From: Tolypocladium sp. Sup5 PDA-1
Taxonomy: Eukaryota > Ascomycota > Sordariomycetes > Hypocreales > Ophiocordycipitaceae
Assembly: GCA_000750105.3 (NCBI GenBank)
Contig: JPHH03000015.1
Location: forward strand, 372,001 to 436,000
Direction: 5' to 3'
DNA: 64,000 nt
Numbering within the stretch: the stretch's first letter is position 1; every line of letters starts with the position of its first letter. The notes beneath the pieces were generated by a model that made no database searches, was not told the DNA's origin, and was given only the letters and a program-made list of their open reading frames with translations. Both the position numbers and the translations under genes were made by a program. Positions 32,283-44,562 of the stretch are shown in pieces.

Positions 32283-33929
32283 TTAGTCGTCCCATGTCAC
32301 GGACTTGGTGACGAGAAACTCCTCCATGCCCTCGGCAGCGTTGAAGCGGCCCCAGCCGCTGCGTTTGACACCACCGAACGGTAGCGCCACCTCATCTTGA
32401 ACCGTCATGCTGTTGATGTGGACCGCACTGCAACGTTCCCCGTCAGCTGGGCACCTAGCATAGCGGGAGCAAACCACCTACCCAGTCTCGAGCCTCCTCG
32501 CCAGGGCGAACCCCTTCCGGAGGTCTTTGGTGAACACCGACGCCGACAACCCGTAGCCGAAGCTATTCGCAATCTCAACAGCCTCGTCCTCGCTGCTGAC
32601 AGTCACGTAGCCCATCAGCGGTCCAAAGTTCTCCTCCTTGGACTCATCCATATCTTTGGAGAGGCCGCCAATCACGGTAGGGATGACGTGGGCGGCCTTG
32701 CCAGGCGGAGGAGGGCCTCCAGACAGGATGTGGGCTCCCTTGGCTTGTGCATCTGCAACTAGGGAGCCGAGACGGGCTGCCGAGTTTGAGGAGACGACGA
32801 GGGGGAGGGAGGCGCTTTTAGCTTGAGCGGCCGCGAGACTTCCCTTGAGGGCTTGGAGGAATTCGGCCGCAATGTCAATGTGGATGATCATGCGATCGGT
32901 GGACATGCATATCTGCCCAGACTAGGTGTGGGATGTCAGTGGCTATACTGGAGTTTCAAGGGCAAAGGCTCAACTTGCATTCGCAAACGCACCCATGACG
33001 CACGCCTCTGCGGCCTTTTCAAGATCTGCATCTGGTAAGATGATGGCGCTGTTCTTGCCCCCGAGCTCCATTAGAACAGGCTTGAGGTTGTCACCGCAGA
33101 GGCGCGCCACCTTTCTCCCCGTCGCCACGCTGCCGGTGAAGTTGATCTTCTTGACAGCAGGGTGCTCGACCATGACTCTCGCGAGCTCGGCGGCATCGGA
33201 TGGGGGGCATGAGATGACGTTGACCACGCCCGGCGGCGCACCGGCATCGTGGAAGACCTTGCCCAGGGCCCAGTAGCTGCGCGGCGTCATCTCCGAGGCC
33301 TTGAGGATGGTCGTGTTGCCCGTCGCGACGGCCGTAGCCGCGGCACGAACGCCAAACACGTAGGGGGCGTTCCTATCGCCAGCTCAGCACATTCAGCACC
33401 TGCTTAGGCATTTGGCGCCGCCTCCAGCTGACTCTCGAGCGTCGGCGAGGACTCACCACGGCACAATCCCGAGGACGACGCCGTACGGCTCCTTCCACAC
33501 CATGGCGCTCTGCCCCTCGGCCTGGACGGCGGGCACGCTGCCGCAGACGGCCGGGGCGCGGGCGGCGCAGTCGCGCATCATGTTGATGGCCAGCTCGAGC
33601 ACGACCCAGCGCGCGACGAAGGCGTCGGCGCCCATCTCGGTGCGCATGTAGCCGCACAGCTCGTCGGCGCGCTCCTCCATGAGCGCGGCGGCGCGGAGCA
33701 GGACGGCCTGGCGGCGCATGGGCTTGGTGGCCCTCCAGGCGGGCAGCGCGGCGGCGGCGGCGGCGACGGCGAGGACGGCGTCGGCCGGGGAGGCGGAGGC
33801 GGCGTTCCAGCACGGTTCGCCGGTGGCGGGGGCGAGGACGGGGAAGGACGCGGCATGGGTGTGCTCGACGCCGTCGATCCAGGAGGGGACCACGGGGAGG
33901 CTCAGGGCCCGACTCTGGCGCGCGGCCAT
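32283..33929 (-). CDS. NAD(P)-dependent aldehyde dehydrogenase (vanillin/salicylaldehyde dehydrogenase-like)
   Basis: Exons 33457-33929, 32979-33372, 32482-32921 and 32283-32427; 483 residues, normal for the family. Catalytic residues are present: Cys294 in NSGQICMSTDR and Glu260 in LMELGGKNS. The cofactor-binding INFTGSVATG and the C-terminal LPFGGVKRSGWGR are also present. It oxidises an aldehyde to the acid with NAD(P)+. The SGQICMS context and the N-terminal PVLAPATGEP resemble fungal and bacterial enzymes acting on aromatic aldehydes, but the substrate is not shown by sequence. There is no targeting signal, so it is probably cytosolic. The intron between exons 2 and 3 uses a GC-AG pair (GCAAGT donor at 32978, TAG acceptor); only this choice keeps GAFANSGQICMS in frame. 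It is divergent from the DIP2-type gene across 728 bp. Confidence 0.92.
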
Positions 33930-33982
33930 GTCTGCGGTCTGGTCACGGACTCGGCGACTCTGGCGTCTTGGTCAAGGTCGCG

Positions 33983-34006
33983 CTGATGGCTGATGGCTGA
34001 TGGCTG
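33983..34006. repeat. CTGATGG tandem repeat, three copies
   Basis: Three and a partial copies of CTGATGG lie within 80 bp upstream of the aldehyde dehydrogenase start, so they could be leader sequence or promoter sites. Confidence 0.8.
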
Positions 34007-34416
34007 GGCCTGCTGCGTGTGAGAACTTCCTCTGCCACCTGTCTGTGAATGCAGAACCTGTAGCTGATTATATACCTTCCGTATTCCGTACTGCTCATGC
34101 ACCAGGATTCCCCTCCTGGCGCTCCTGGCCGCCGAATGAAGCACAGCATCCCAAAGAGTATTGGCGGTGAGTGAGTGAGATGTGGCCCGACAACCTGCCC
34201 AGCTGCTGGTCTATTTCGAGCCGCGGGACGCCTGGAATATTCAGCGACTAGCCGCTTCCAATTGTGCCTGGACTCGTATGCACTGCATCAGGTCCAGGGA
34301 CGGACCACTGAGTCCTGAGTCTGACCAGGGTCATGATGACATCTCGTGTCGAGGCGCCTGGCTAAGCCACTTCTGGCGTCCGTGCCTCACGCCACACCCC
34401 GTCCGTCAGGCCTGAA

Positions 34417-34437
34417 AACTGGCAACTGGCAACTGGC
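34417..34437. repeat. AACTGGC tandem repeat, three copies
   Basis: Three perfect head-to-tail copies lie about 220 bp upstream of the DIP2-type start codon. Confidence 0.8.
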
Positions 34438-34657
34438 ACCCGCCCGCAGCCCCTCCTCAGTCGCGCCTGGCCATCCACTTTCTCTTCGGGCCAACCTACG
34501 TCACGAGACCTTTGCCGCAACCGTGACGGAGACCAAGCAAGGCCGTTCCTCTGTCGAGAGCATGGCCAGCTCGTACACCTTCGACACCATCTTTTGAATA
34601 GACACAGCCAGCCACCGCGCGTTGCTCCCGACCAGGCGCACCGCTGCCTCCTCGACC

Positions 34658-37600
34658 ATGGCCGACCACAACCCCGAGCTCCAGGCCAAGCTCAACGAGC
34701 TGGAGCGCGAGCTGGAGGTACGTTGATCCTGTGTTGTTCCCAGTCGCGTCCTGCGCAGCACGCCTGGCGAGCCCTTACGCTTCGCCATGAGCCTCGCCGT
34801 GCATTTCTCGCCAATTGACCTGGGCTGACGACTCGACTCGCAGGAGGGAGACATCACAGAGAAGGGGTAAGAAAGCATCTGCACGCCTCCGCGGCTGCGC
34901 CCACCCGCCCGCTGCTGTCCGTCACTATAGAACTCCGGATCTGACGGCCTCGCAGCTACCAGAAGCGACGGACGATATTGCTATCGCATTATTTTGGCCA
35001 GCCCAGCGCACCGACAGCCCCAGAGCCGCGGCCCGGGGGTCTGCGGATACATCAAGTCGACGACGAGTCGCCGTACGTCTCCCAAGATGGCCACCGAGCC
35101 GCTGCCTATGCCGCCATCGGGGGCCACGACTCGGATCCCGCTAGCCCCAGCTCGCCCGTGTACCGACCTGGATCGGCTTACGGCCCACCGGGGGCTTCTC
35201 GCGCGTCCCCCGAGACGCACCCAGCTGGGCTCCTGCGCCCCGGCGGCCAGATTGCCGAGCGCACCGTGCTCGCGGGGCGCGACTCGCTCTTTCTTGCCCC
35301 CGGTAGCGACGGGCCAACCCGGAGCGGGACCATGGTTTCCGGAGACTACGCCTTCAACCCCGACCAGCAGGGTGCCTATGCCGACACGCAGCAACAGCAG
35401 CAGCACTATGACGGCAGAACGGGGACGCTGCAGGACTCCCAAGGGTTCTTCTCCGACTTTGCCGGACAGCAGCACTACGACCACCATCAGTCGGGCGAGT
35501 ATGGCGCGCAACAGAGATATTCTTCCGGCGATGCCTTTTCCCCAACCGCAGCCATGGCGCCGCCGATGCTCACCGCCAGCGACCTGCCGCCCCCCGAGGT
35601 CCTAGAGTACCAGCAGCCGCTCGAACCCAGAGAGGTTCCCTTCGCAATCTACGATCCGCACGATACCAACACGCCCATGTCTGGGTTCGACAACATGGCC
35701 GCCGTGCTGCGGCACCGAGCTCGAAAGACGGCCAAGGTGCCGGCGTACTGGGTCCTGGACAGCAAGGGCAAGGAGATAGCATCCATCACCTGGGACAAGC
35801 TTGCTTCGCGAGCGGAAAAGGTGGCTCAAGTCATAAGAGACAAGAGCTCCCTCTACCGCGGGGATCGAGTTGCCCTGGTCTACCGCGACAGCGAAGTCAT
35901 CGACTTTGCCATTGCTCTGATGGGGTGCTTCATCGCCGGCGTGGTCGCCGTTCCCATCAACGACCTGCAGGACTACCAGCGGCTCAACTACATCCTAACG
36001 TCGACGCAAGCCCACCTGGCCCTCACGACGGATAACAACCTCAAGGCGTTCCAGCGCGACATCACGGCTCAGAAGCTCACTTGGCCAAAGGGGGTCGAGT
36101 GGTGGAAGACGAATGAGTTCGGGGGCTACCACCCCAAGAAGAAGGATGACGTCCCTGCGCTGACGGTCCCGGACCTGGCGTACATTGAGTTTTCCCGCGC
36201 GCCGACGGGCGACTTGAGGGGAGTCGTCCTCAGCCATCGAACCATTATGCACCAGATGGCGTGCATGAGCGCCGTGATTTCCACGGTCCCGCGCAACGGC
36301 CCTGGGGACACCTTCAACCCGTCGCTCCGAGACAAGAACGGCAGACTTATCGGTGGCGGCGCCGGAAGTGAGATTCTGCTGTCGTACTTGGACCCGCGGC
36401 AGGGCATCGGCATGATTCTCAGCGTGTTGCTGACAGTCTACGGTGGCCACACGACCGTTTGGTTTGACAGCAAGGCGGTGGACGTCCCGGGTCTATATGC
36501 GCACCTCATCACAAAGTACAAGGCGACGGTCATGATTGCGGATTATCCCGGGCTCAAGCGAGCGGCATACAATTACCAGCAGGATCCAATGACGACGAGA
36601 AATTACAAAAAGGGGATGGAGCCGAACTTCCAGGCGGTGAAGCTTTGCTTGATTGATACCCTTACTGTTGACGGCGAGTTTCACGAAGTGCTGGCCGACC
36701 GATGGCTGCGGCCACTGAGGAACCCCAGGGCACGAGAGGTTGTCGCACCGATGCTGTGCCTCCCAGAGCACGGAGGCATGGTCATCAGCATACGCGACTG
36801 GCTAGGAGGTGAGGAACGCATGGGAGTGTCTCTCAAGCTCGAGCGAGAGTCCGATCCAGACTCTGATGGGGACCAGGAGGACAAGGGCGAAGAAAAGCCC
36901 GCGCCTTCCCATGGGTTTGCAAGCCTGCTGAGCGGCGGTACGACGACGACCAAGGAGCAGTGTGGCAGTAACGAGCTGAACGAGGTCCTTCTCGACCGCG
37001 AGGCGCTCAAGACGAATGAGGTCGTCGTCACGGCCTACGGCGACGAGGTTCCCAAGAAGGCGGCCAGCGAGCCCGGCATGGTCCGAGTTGGCGCGTTCGG
37101 CTACCCCATTCCGGACGCGACCATGTCTGTGGTTGATCCCGAAACCGGCCTCCTCGCCTCGCCGCGCTCGGTGGGCGAGATCTGGGTCGACTCGCCGTCC
37201 CTGTCGGGCGGATTCTGGGCGCAGCCTAAGAACACGGAGCTCATCTTCCACGCGCGGCCGTACAAGTTTGAGCCGGGCGAGCCGACGCCGACGCCGGTCG
37301 AGCCCGAGTTCCTGCGGACCGGCCTGCTGGGCACGGTGATTGAGGGCAAGATCTTCGTGCTCGGGCTGTACGAAGACCGTATCCGGCAAAAGGTCGAGTG
37401 GGTGGAGCACGGCCACGAGATCGCCGAGTACCGTTACTTCTTTGTGCAGCACATGGTCGTCAGCATCGTCAAGAATGTCCCGAAAATCTACGACTGCTCC
37501 GCCTTTGACGTCTTCGTCAACGACGAGCACCTGCCGGTGGTCGTGTTGGAGTCGGCAGCAGCGTCGACGGCGCCGCTCACGTCGGGAGGCCCGCCTAGGC

Positions 37601-40408
37601 AGCCCGACACTGCCTTGCTGGATTCGCTGGCAGACAGGTGCATGGAGGTGCTCATGCAGGAGCACCACCTCCGGCTCTTCTGTGTCATGATAACGGCGCC
37701 AAACTCGCTGCCCCGAGTCCTCAAGAACGGCCGGCGGGAAATTGGCAACATGCTGTGCCGCCGGGAGTTTGACCTGGGGAATCTGCCCTGCGTGCACGTC
37801 AAGTTTGGCGTGGAGCATGCCGTGCTGAACCTGCCCATCGGCATCGACCCCATCGGCGGTATCTGGTCGCAGATTGCCTCGGACTCGCGGGCGGACATCC
37901 TGGCGCCGGCTGACAAGCAGTACTCGGGTATCGACCGACGAGAAGTCGTTATCGACGACCGCACATCCACGCCGCTCAACAACTTTGCCTGCATCACGGA
38001 CCTCATCCAGTGGCGCGTCGCCCGCCAGCCAGAAGAGTTGTCCTACTGCACCATCGATGGTAGGGGCAGAGAGGGCAAGGGCATCACGTGGCGCAAGTTT
38101 GACTCGAGGGTCGCCGCCGTGGCCATGTACCTCAAGAATAAGGTCAAGGTGCGGCCTGGCGACCACATCATCCTCATGTACACGCACTCTGAAGAGTTTG
38201 TATTTGCCATCCACGCATGCATCAACCTGGGCGCGGTCGTCATACCCATGGCGCCGCTGGATCAGAATCGGCTCAACGAAGACGTCCCCGCGTTCCTGCA
38301 CATTGTATCCGACTACAACGTCAAGGCCGTGCTGGTGAACCAGGATGTGGACCACCTGATCAAGCTCAAGCTGGTGGCGAGTCACATCAAGCAGTCGGCG
38401 CAGATTCTGAAAATATCCGTCCCGGGCCTCTACAACACCACCAAGCCGCCCAAGCAAAACAACGGGCTGCGGGACTTGGGACTGACGATTGACCCGGCCT
38501 GGATCCGACCTGGGTACCCCGTCGTCGTCTGGACGTACTGGACACCCGATCAGCGGAGAATCGCGGTTCAGCTGGGGCACGACACCATCATGGGCATGTG
38601 CAAGGTGCAAAAGGAGACGTGCCAGATGACGAGCTCACGACCCGTCCTTGGCTGCGTCCGCAGCACCACCGGTCTGGGGTTCATCCACACCTGCCTCATG
38701 GGCATATACATTGGCACGCCGACGTATCTTCTTTCGCCCGTCGAGTTTGCCCAGAACCCAATGTCCTTGTTTGTCACCTTGTCCCGGTATAAGATTAAGG
38801 ACACCTACGCAACCCCTCAGATGCTGGACCACGCCATGGCGGCGATGCATGCCAAGGGCTTCACGCTGCACGAGCTGAAGAACATGATGATCACGGCCGA
38901 CAGCAGACCGAGAGTGGACGTGTTCCAAAAGGTCCGGCTTCACTTTGCGGCTGTTGGCCTGGATAGGACGGCCATCAACACCGTCTACTCTCACGTGCTC
39001 AACCCGATGATTGCGTCGAGATCGTACATGTGCATTGAGCCCATTGAGCTGTGGCTTGACACCAAGGCCCTCCGCCGCGGCCTCATCGTCCCTGTCGACC
39101 CCGACTCGGACCCCAAGGCACTGCTCGTGCAAGACTCTGGCATGGTGCCCGTGTCGACGCAGATTGCCATTGTGAACCCAGAGAGCCGCGCCCACTGCCA
39201 CGACGGCGAGTATGGCGAGATCTGGGTCGACTCCGAGGCGTGCGTCAAGTCATTCTACGGATCCAAGGATGCATTCGACGCCGAGCGGTTCGACGGGCGG
39301 ACCGTTGACGGCGACCCCGGCGTCCCGTACGTGCGAACTGGCGACCTCGGCTTCCTGCACAACGTGAGCCGGCCTATTGGGCCGGGAGGGGCGCTGGTGG
39401 ACATGCAGGTGCTGTTCGTGCTGGGCAGCATTGGCGAGACGTTTGAGATTAACGGCTTGAGCCACTTTCCCATGGACATTGAGTACTCGGTGGAGCGATC
39501 CCATCGCAACATCCTGGCAGGAGGCTGGTGAGTATTGCCACGCTCTGTGATTGTAACTACTGTCTAACATTTGTCTCTGCAGCGCTGTTTTCCAGGCCGG
39601 CGGACTTGTCGTCGTGCTAGTCGAAGTGAGCCGCAAGCCCTACCTCGCGTCGCTCGTGCCCGTTATCGTCAACGCCATCTTGAACGAGCACCAGATCATT
39701 GTCGACATCGTCGCATTCGTCAACAAGGGAGACTTTCCTCGATCACGGCTGGGCGAGAAGCAACGGGGCAAGATCCTGGCGGGCTGGGTGACGAGGAAAC
39801 TCCGCACCCTGGCCCAGTTCGCCATCCGGGACCTGGACCCGGTGGCCATGGGCGAATCGGGAAGCGGCAGCGCCGAATCAGGCGGCGACCCGAACAGGGT
39901 GTCCACGGGGAGCATTCGCAGCTCGGGCATCCCGGCTGCCGGATCATCCAGCCTGAGAAATGTCGAGCACGCACCGCAGATCTTGGAGCAGGAGGAATTC
40001 GAGCAGCAGATGGACCAGATGGCCAACATGACCCCGGTGGGCACCAGGGAGAGCATGTCCGAGGACCAGATGGCCACGCCGACGGGCTACGCCCACGGCG
40101 TAGCATCGGGCGGACCGTCCGGCGCGGGCCAGGCACGCCGTGACAGCGTGAACCAGGGCTACGGCTACTTTGACGACAGCCAGCGGTACGGCGGCGGCGC
40201 CACGGACCGGGGACCGCCGCCTGTGGGCCCCAAGCCGATGTCGAGACCCGGGGACGGTCAGGCGCCTCCCAAGATCCGACTCCCCGGCGTGGACGGCCGC
40301 GAGGGCTTCGAGTTGTGGAGCGGAGACAACGCCGAGGACGACGAGGAGGACTGGACGGCCAACGCGATCATGCACATGAACCTCGCCGGGGATATGAACC
40401 CCAGGTGA
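34658..40408 (+). CDS. DIP2/Cmr2-type protein: DMAP1-binding domain plus two adenylation domains
   Basis: Exons 34658-34717, 34844-34866 (23 nt), 34956-39537 and 39593-40408; 1,826 residues. The two small first exons encode the N-terminal DMAP1-binding helix region (MADHNPELQAKLNELERELE ... GYQKRRTILLSHYFGQ). A Pro/Ser/Gln-rich linker to about residue 235 precedes two tandem acyl-adenylate-type (AMP-binding) domains. The first starts near DNMAAVLRHRARKTAKVPAY and contains RGDRVALVYRDS and VPINDLQDYQRLNYIL; the second starts near TPLNNFACITDLIQW. Both have degenerate ATP-binding loops (EFSRAPTGDLRGVVLSHR, WTYWTPDQRRIAVQLGH) in place of the usual T/SGTTGxPKG, which is typical of DIP2. Family knowledge: animal DIP2 and yeast Cmr2 control selected diacylglycerol species. 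The C-terminal ~200 residues are Gly/Ser-rich and probably disordered. The start has a good CACCATGG-like context (CGACCATGG). Confidence 0.93.
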
Positions 40409-40853
40409 ACGGCCATGAGCAAGCACGCGGTTGCGGAGTAGCATTAGAGAGGGACGCATGGGTTACGCGGCATGGGCGCCGGGCATGACGCAGCGAGGTG
40501 GGCAGCACTTGGCGGAGGAGTTTGGGTATGGTACAACGGGCTCATGATACACCACCACCAACCAGCCTGTAGGGTTTCTTCTTCATTCTTGTGTTCTGTG
40601 AGGGAGGGCTCGTATTAACATGGTGCAGTCAGTATAGAGAACCATGACGAATACAGAGCATTCTTCACACGTCGGGACAGGTTTGTGCGAGAGTGCAGCC
40701 GTTTGATGCTATTTACGGAGTGCCTATGACCATGACCAAGAACGCCGAGCTGTGAACAGATAAAAGCAACCGGCCAGCAATGTATATACAGTGGCAAGAT
40801 TCGTTTCTCATACGCCAGATTAAGACAGCACACGGGGTATCACTCATTCCACT
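40409..40853. other. Convergent 3' region
   Basis: A 445-bp stretch between two genes that converge; it holds both 3' UTRs. No other feature seen. Confidence 0.5.
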
Positions 40854-42009
40854 CTACCGCCTCCCCCTTCGACCCTCATCCTCCCCTGGCGCATACCGCG
40901 GAGGGGGCGAGTGGTTGTGCAGCGGCGTCGAGTCGAGCTCCTGGGGCACCTCGGCGAAGACCTCCTGCGGCGCCGGGTTGTGCAGCATCTCCTGCGGCAG
41001 GAGGGGCGGCGGGGTGCCGCTGACAGGCCGGTAGGAGCTCGCGTAGCCGGACGGGGGAGACTTGTTCTCGGGCGAGGACGGGTGGTTGCCGTAGGCGGTG
41101 CTGGAGCCGAGCTCGGTGGGGGCGGAGGCGCGGGCTGCGGGCTTGCGGCGGCAGCAGAGGAAGAAGGCGGCGAGGACGATGGCGACGACGCCGAGGGAGA
41201 TGCCGATGCCGATGCCGGCTTTGGCGCCGGAGGAGAGGCCGCCGGAGGGGGAGTCGGAGGTGGAGCTGGAGCTGGAGTCGGGGGAGGATGTGCCGCTGGG
41301 GCTGCTGCTGAGGATGGTCTTTGTTGTGGTGGCGGAGGTGACGGTGGAAACGGCGACCTAGATCCGAGGGTCAGTCTTGTCTCTCACGTATCGTTGCGTA
41401 GAGATTGGGAAACCCACGTCTGAGAAGACCGTCGAGTACGCCCCGTCATCGACCCTCTTCGCGCTCGTCATGAGCCAGTGCTGCGCGGCCTGGTAGACTT
41501 TCGTGTTGGTGTTGGAGCTCATAAACGCCGGGCTGCCCGGGTGGACGTCGAGGTAGTGGCCGGAGCGGTTCTTGACGTTGATGAAGCGGTACGTGTCGTT
41601 GCCCCAGTTGGCCACGTCCCACTTCTGCTCGTCGCTGCCGTCGCTGGGGGCCATGCAGGGGCGCGTGCGGTCCGAGTCGACCTCGTCCTTGCGCCAGCAG
41701 ACGGAGAGCTGCTCGGTGATGGACGTCTTGGTGCAGCGGACGGCGAAGCGGCCGGGCTTGTCGTCGACGGGTTGCTGCGCGTGTCAGCGGCCACTGGTGA
41801 CGGCATTGAGACGGAAAAAAAAAGAGTGTGACGGTGCTCACAAATTGCCAGTATTGGTTCACGTCGGTGCCCCAGACGGCGAGGAAGTCGTCGCGCACAA
41901 TCTGCAGCATGGAGCCGAACTTGTCCTTTTTGTAGTCGTCGACACGGCCCTCGGTGACATGGTACCAGACATTCGGGTCGATGTTGGTGGCGGCCTTGAG
42001 GTCCGACAT
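40854..42009 (-). CDS. Single-pass membrane protein with a ricin-B-like (beta-trefoil) ectodomain
   Basis: Exons 41842-42009, 41418-41774 and 40854-41357; 342 residues. Residues 1-~175 look like a ricin-B-like trefoil: three QxW-like points (NQYWQF, EQKWDVANW, QAAQHWLM) and SGHYLDVHPGS are spaced as in that fold. A Ser/Thr/Pro-rich stalk (~176-219) leads to one membrane helix at about 222-243 (AGIGIGISLGVVAIVLAAFF) ending in CCRRK. A Pro-rich cytosolic tail of about 95 residues follows. The stalk, helix and basic stop-transfer are typical of fungal cell-surface sensor-like proteins. Oddly, there is no N-terminal signal peptide (MSDLKAATNIDPNVWY), so either the helix acts as a signal anchor or an upstream exon was missed. 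The ligand is unknown; assignment to the lectin fold is by motif only. Confidence 0.75.
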
Positions 42010-43630
42010 GCTGGGCGATGGGCGTTTCTCACACTGGCGGTGGTGGCGAATTGGTGATGTTGGGTGTTGGTGTTGAGTGGTGGTGATGGTGATGGTGTCG
42101 CGGCGAGGGGAGGAAGGAACGTGGTCACGGCAGCTGCGATGAGAAGAAGGAGAGGAATCGGCGGCAAGAGCAAACGACGAGCTAAATTGCCCTCCTTGCA
42201 CCATGAAAAAGGATCGACAGGCCGAAGATTACTACGGAGTACATACCGTACGGACGTACTTGCTGCCGTTCAACTGGATCCCCACGTAAGCACTGCATCT
42301 CGATGGGTGTCAAGGCGGACCGGGAAGCGACAATCAGGCCAGGGGCTCCCTGGGGGCCACTCGTCGATCTTGATGATCCCGTCCCTGCGGGCGGCGCGCA
42401 GGATTTCTCTGCCGAGATGTTTCCACCGCGGGTGATGGGCGGCGAGGAGCAGGGTGATTTACAGTACTGCATTCTCGAGCGGGTTCTGTTGATGAACACA
42501 ATCACCCGGTGTAAAAGAGAGCCAAGAATGGCCGAATACGGAAGCTGGGCCATGTGCGACGGGAGGCTATGTGGCGTCAGCCCGGCGGCTCAAGCGCGTC
42601 TCGCCTCATCCCGCCCCCCATGGCTGAACTCTGTTGCTCTGCCCCGGTCTAAATGCAACGACTCTCGTGTACCGTGGCACGTGTAGTTCCCGCCATCGTT
42701 GACTTGCGAGTCTTTGCTAGAGCAGCCCAACTGTACTCCTTGATCTGCCTGGTTGAGGTCGAAAGTCAGATGTTGGCGGGAAGAGGCTCGACGGGATGTC
42801 CCTGAAGCAGATTGGGGCCAGGTCCTAGCGCCGGTTGGGACGCCAGCCAACGAACGCAGCGGCAGGTGGATTGGCGCCACAAGCGCGATGCAGAATGACT
42901 TGATGATCAATGATCCCTGTGTTTCCTTCACACGATGGGTATCTCACCAAGAACAGCAATTTCTTCCTTCATCCTCACATCGCCGTACTCCATACTCTGT
43001 GCCACACTGCCCGTTTCAAAGCGTCGCACGCGTGCGGCATGCCAGCATTTCCTTGCTGGAGCCCATGGGCCATGACCATCGCGGTGGTCAGAATTTAGCG
43101 CGAGGCGAGAAACGGGCGGCCAATCATGTAGACGCGCCGCACGAGATGCCGTCGGTACGTCAGAGGCACGCAGGCTGCTGCGGTACCCTGCCAAGCCTGC
43201 CCTGCGTCTAAGCCCTCTGTTGGAGGCGAAATAAGGCTGAGAATATCCGTAAAGCCCAAGCCTGAACGATTCCTTCGAACGACCCGGCAGGCAATGTGAG
43301 CATGTCAGTCCCTTCGGACTTGACCCTCGCTTCCGGCTGCATTCTGGCCACAGAGGACACAACATTATGACGGAGTCCCGGGCCGCAAGGGTCTCAGCTA
43401 AATATGTACGAGTACAGAACAGACCCATCATGACGCGGAGATTAAATACTTCAATTCTTCTCCGCTGCGGCCTACACAGACAAAAGCGCCGACGTCATAG
43501 CCGCACGCTTGCAAAACAACCGGAAGGACAATACCAGCCCAATGAACCTTATAGCACCTTCTTGTCCTGAGTATCGCTTCAAAGAGATCGAATTTCATCG
43601 GAGCAATGCCCCCAGTCCGAAGGCGTCTGC
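42010..43630. other. 1.6-kb gene-free stretch
   Basis: Contains the promoter of the ricin-B-like membrane protein gene and the 3' UTR of the next minus-strand gene. Open frames up to 167 codons have irregular composition and no family resemblance. Confidence 0.45.
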
Positions 43631-44168
43631 CTACTTCGGGCAATCCTCGTAGTCCTCATCGTCCTCGTCGGCAGTGCGTGGGTAGTTTGGAATCTTCGCT
43701 CCAGCATTTGGGCCACTACCAGCGTCCGCCGACGAATCCGGCCGCACGAGTTTGCCGGACTCCTCAATCTCCCGCATGAGTTCTTTGAGGCGACACTTGG
43801 CCAAGAAGAGGACGAGTTCGCACTTAGAGACGTCGATTGTGCACTTCACGACGTCGAGTCTGCACTTCACGGCGCCGAATTTGCACTTCAAGTCGTCGCG
43901 TTCGCACTTCCGGCTGGAAACTGTTGCGTTAGCATGGCCACTGGGTGAGTGCGTACGGACGGCTGAAGAGCAAGGGAAAGGCGTACACGTCATCCTCGAT
44001 CTGGCGATGAACCTCACGGAAGTGGTCAAGCTCGCGACGAAAGTTTTCGACAAGTTGCGTTGATGTTTTCGGTTCCTCGGCCTTCTCGGCGCCTTGCGCA
44101 TTCAGAAGGGCCAGGATGAAGTTCCACCACTGTCCAAGGGTGGAGTTGCTCTTCCTCTGGCTAGCCAT
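43631..44168 (-). CDS. Small protein with a cysteine-bearing heptad-like repeat, function unknown
   Basis: Exons 43987-44168 and 43631-43913 with a 73-nt intron (GTACGC donor, GCTAACG branch site, CAG acceptor); 154 residues. The N-terminal part (MASQRKSNSTLGQWWNFILA) is followed by a helical Glu/Arg/Gln-rich stretch. Across the intron comes a run of 7-residue units with regularly placed Lys-Cys: KCERDDL, KCKFGAV, KCRLDVV, KCTIDVS, KCELVLF. Each unit has hydrophobic residues at spaced positions, so it is probably a coiled coil carrying one Cys per turn pair. The tail is acidic (ADEDDEDYEDCPK). I do not recognise a family. There is no signal peptide. Neighbours give no functional hint. Confidence 0.6.
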
Positions 44169-44562
44169 GATGGCGAGGGGCGATATTTACTTCTTGAGAG
44201 AAAGAAGTAAAACGATGGCAAGCAATTCCGAAGGAGATGAAAAAGATGATGGGGGAGAAGACTGAGGAGGAGGAGGAAACTGCCACGAAAGCCCAGATCC
44301 AAGGTCTAGCAGTGAGAGCGGCAGACACTGGAGCAGGAAGGGGCGAAGGAATACGGGGCAGAGTTGCATTTTCTGCCAACGAAGCAGGCAGTTGACTGAT
44401 ACAAATAAGGAGAGAGCAACGCATGTTCACGGCTTCAACTCAATCTTTTGGGAATGGCCATGAAAGTGCTACGAACAAGGAAATCCGGATGCCCCAAAAA
44501 CACACGAGGCCGCTCTGTGGCCAACCTGCATTAAACCCACAGAAGCGGGCAACATTACATCC
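44169..44562. other. Spacer between a small gene and the GH31 gene
   Basis: Holds the promoter of the small Cys-repeat gene and the 3' UTR of the GH31 gene. Nothing else seen. Confidence 0.5.

Larger units (their letters stand above)
33930..34657. promoter_or_regulatory. Divergent promoter between aldehyde dehydrogenase and the DIP2-type gene
   Basis: A 728-bp stretch with no gene separates two start codons facing away from each other. It carries two small tandem repeats, CTGATGG (33983-34006) and AACTGGC (34417-34437), one nearer each gene. Confidence 0.65.
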
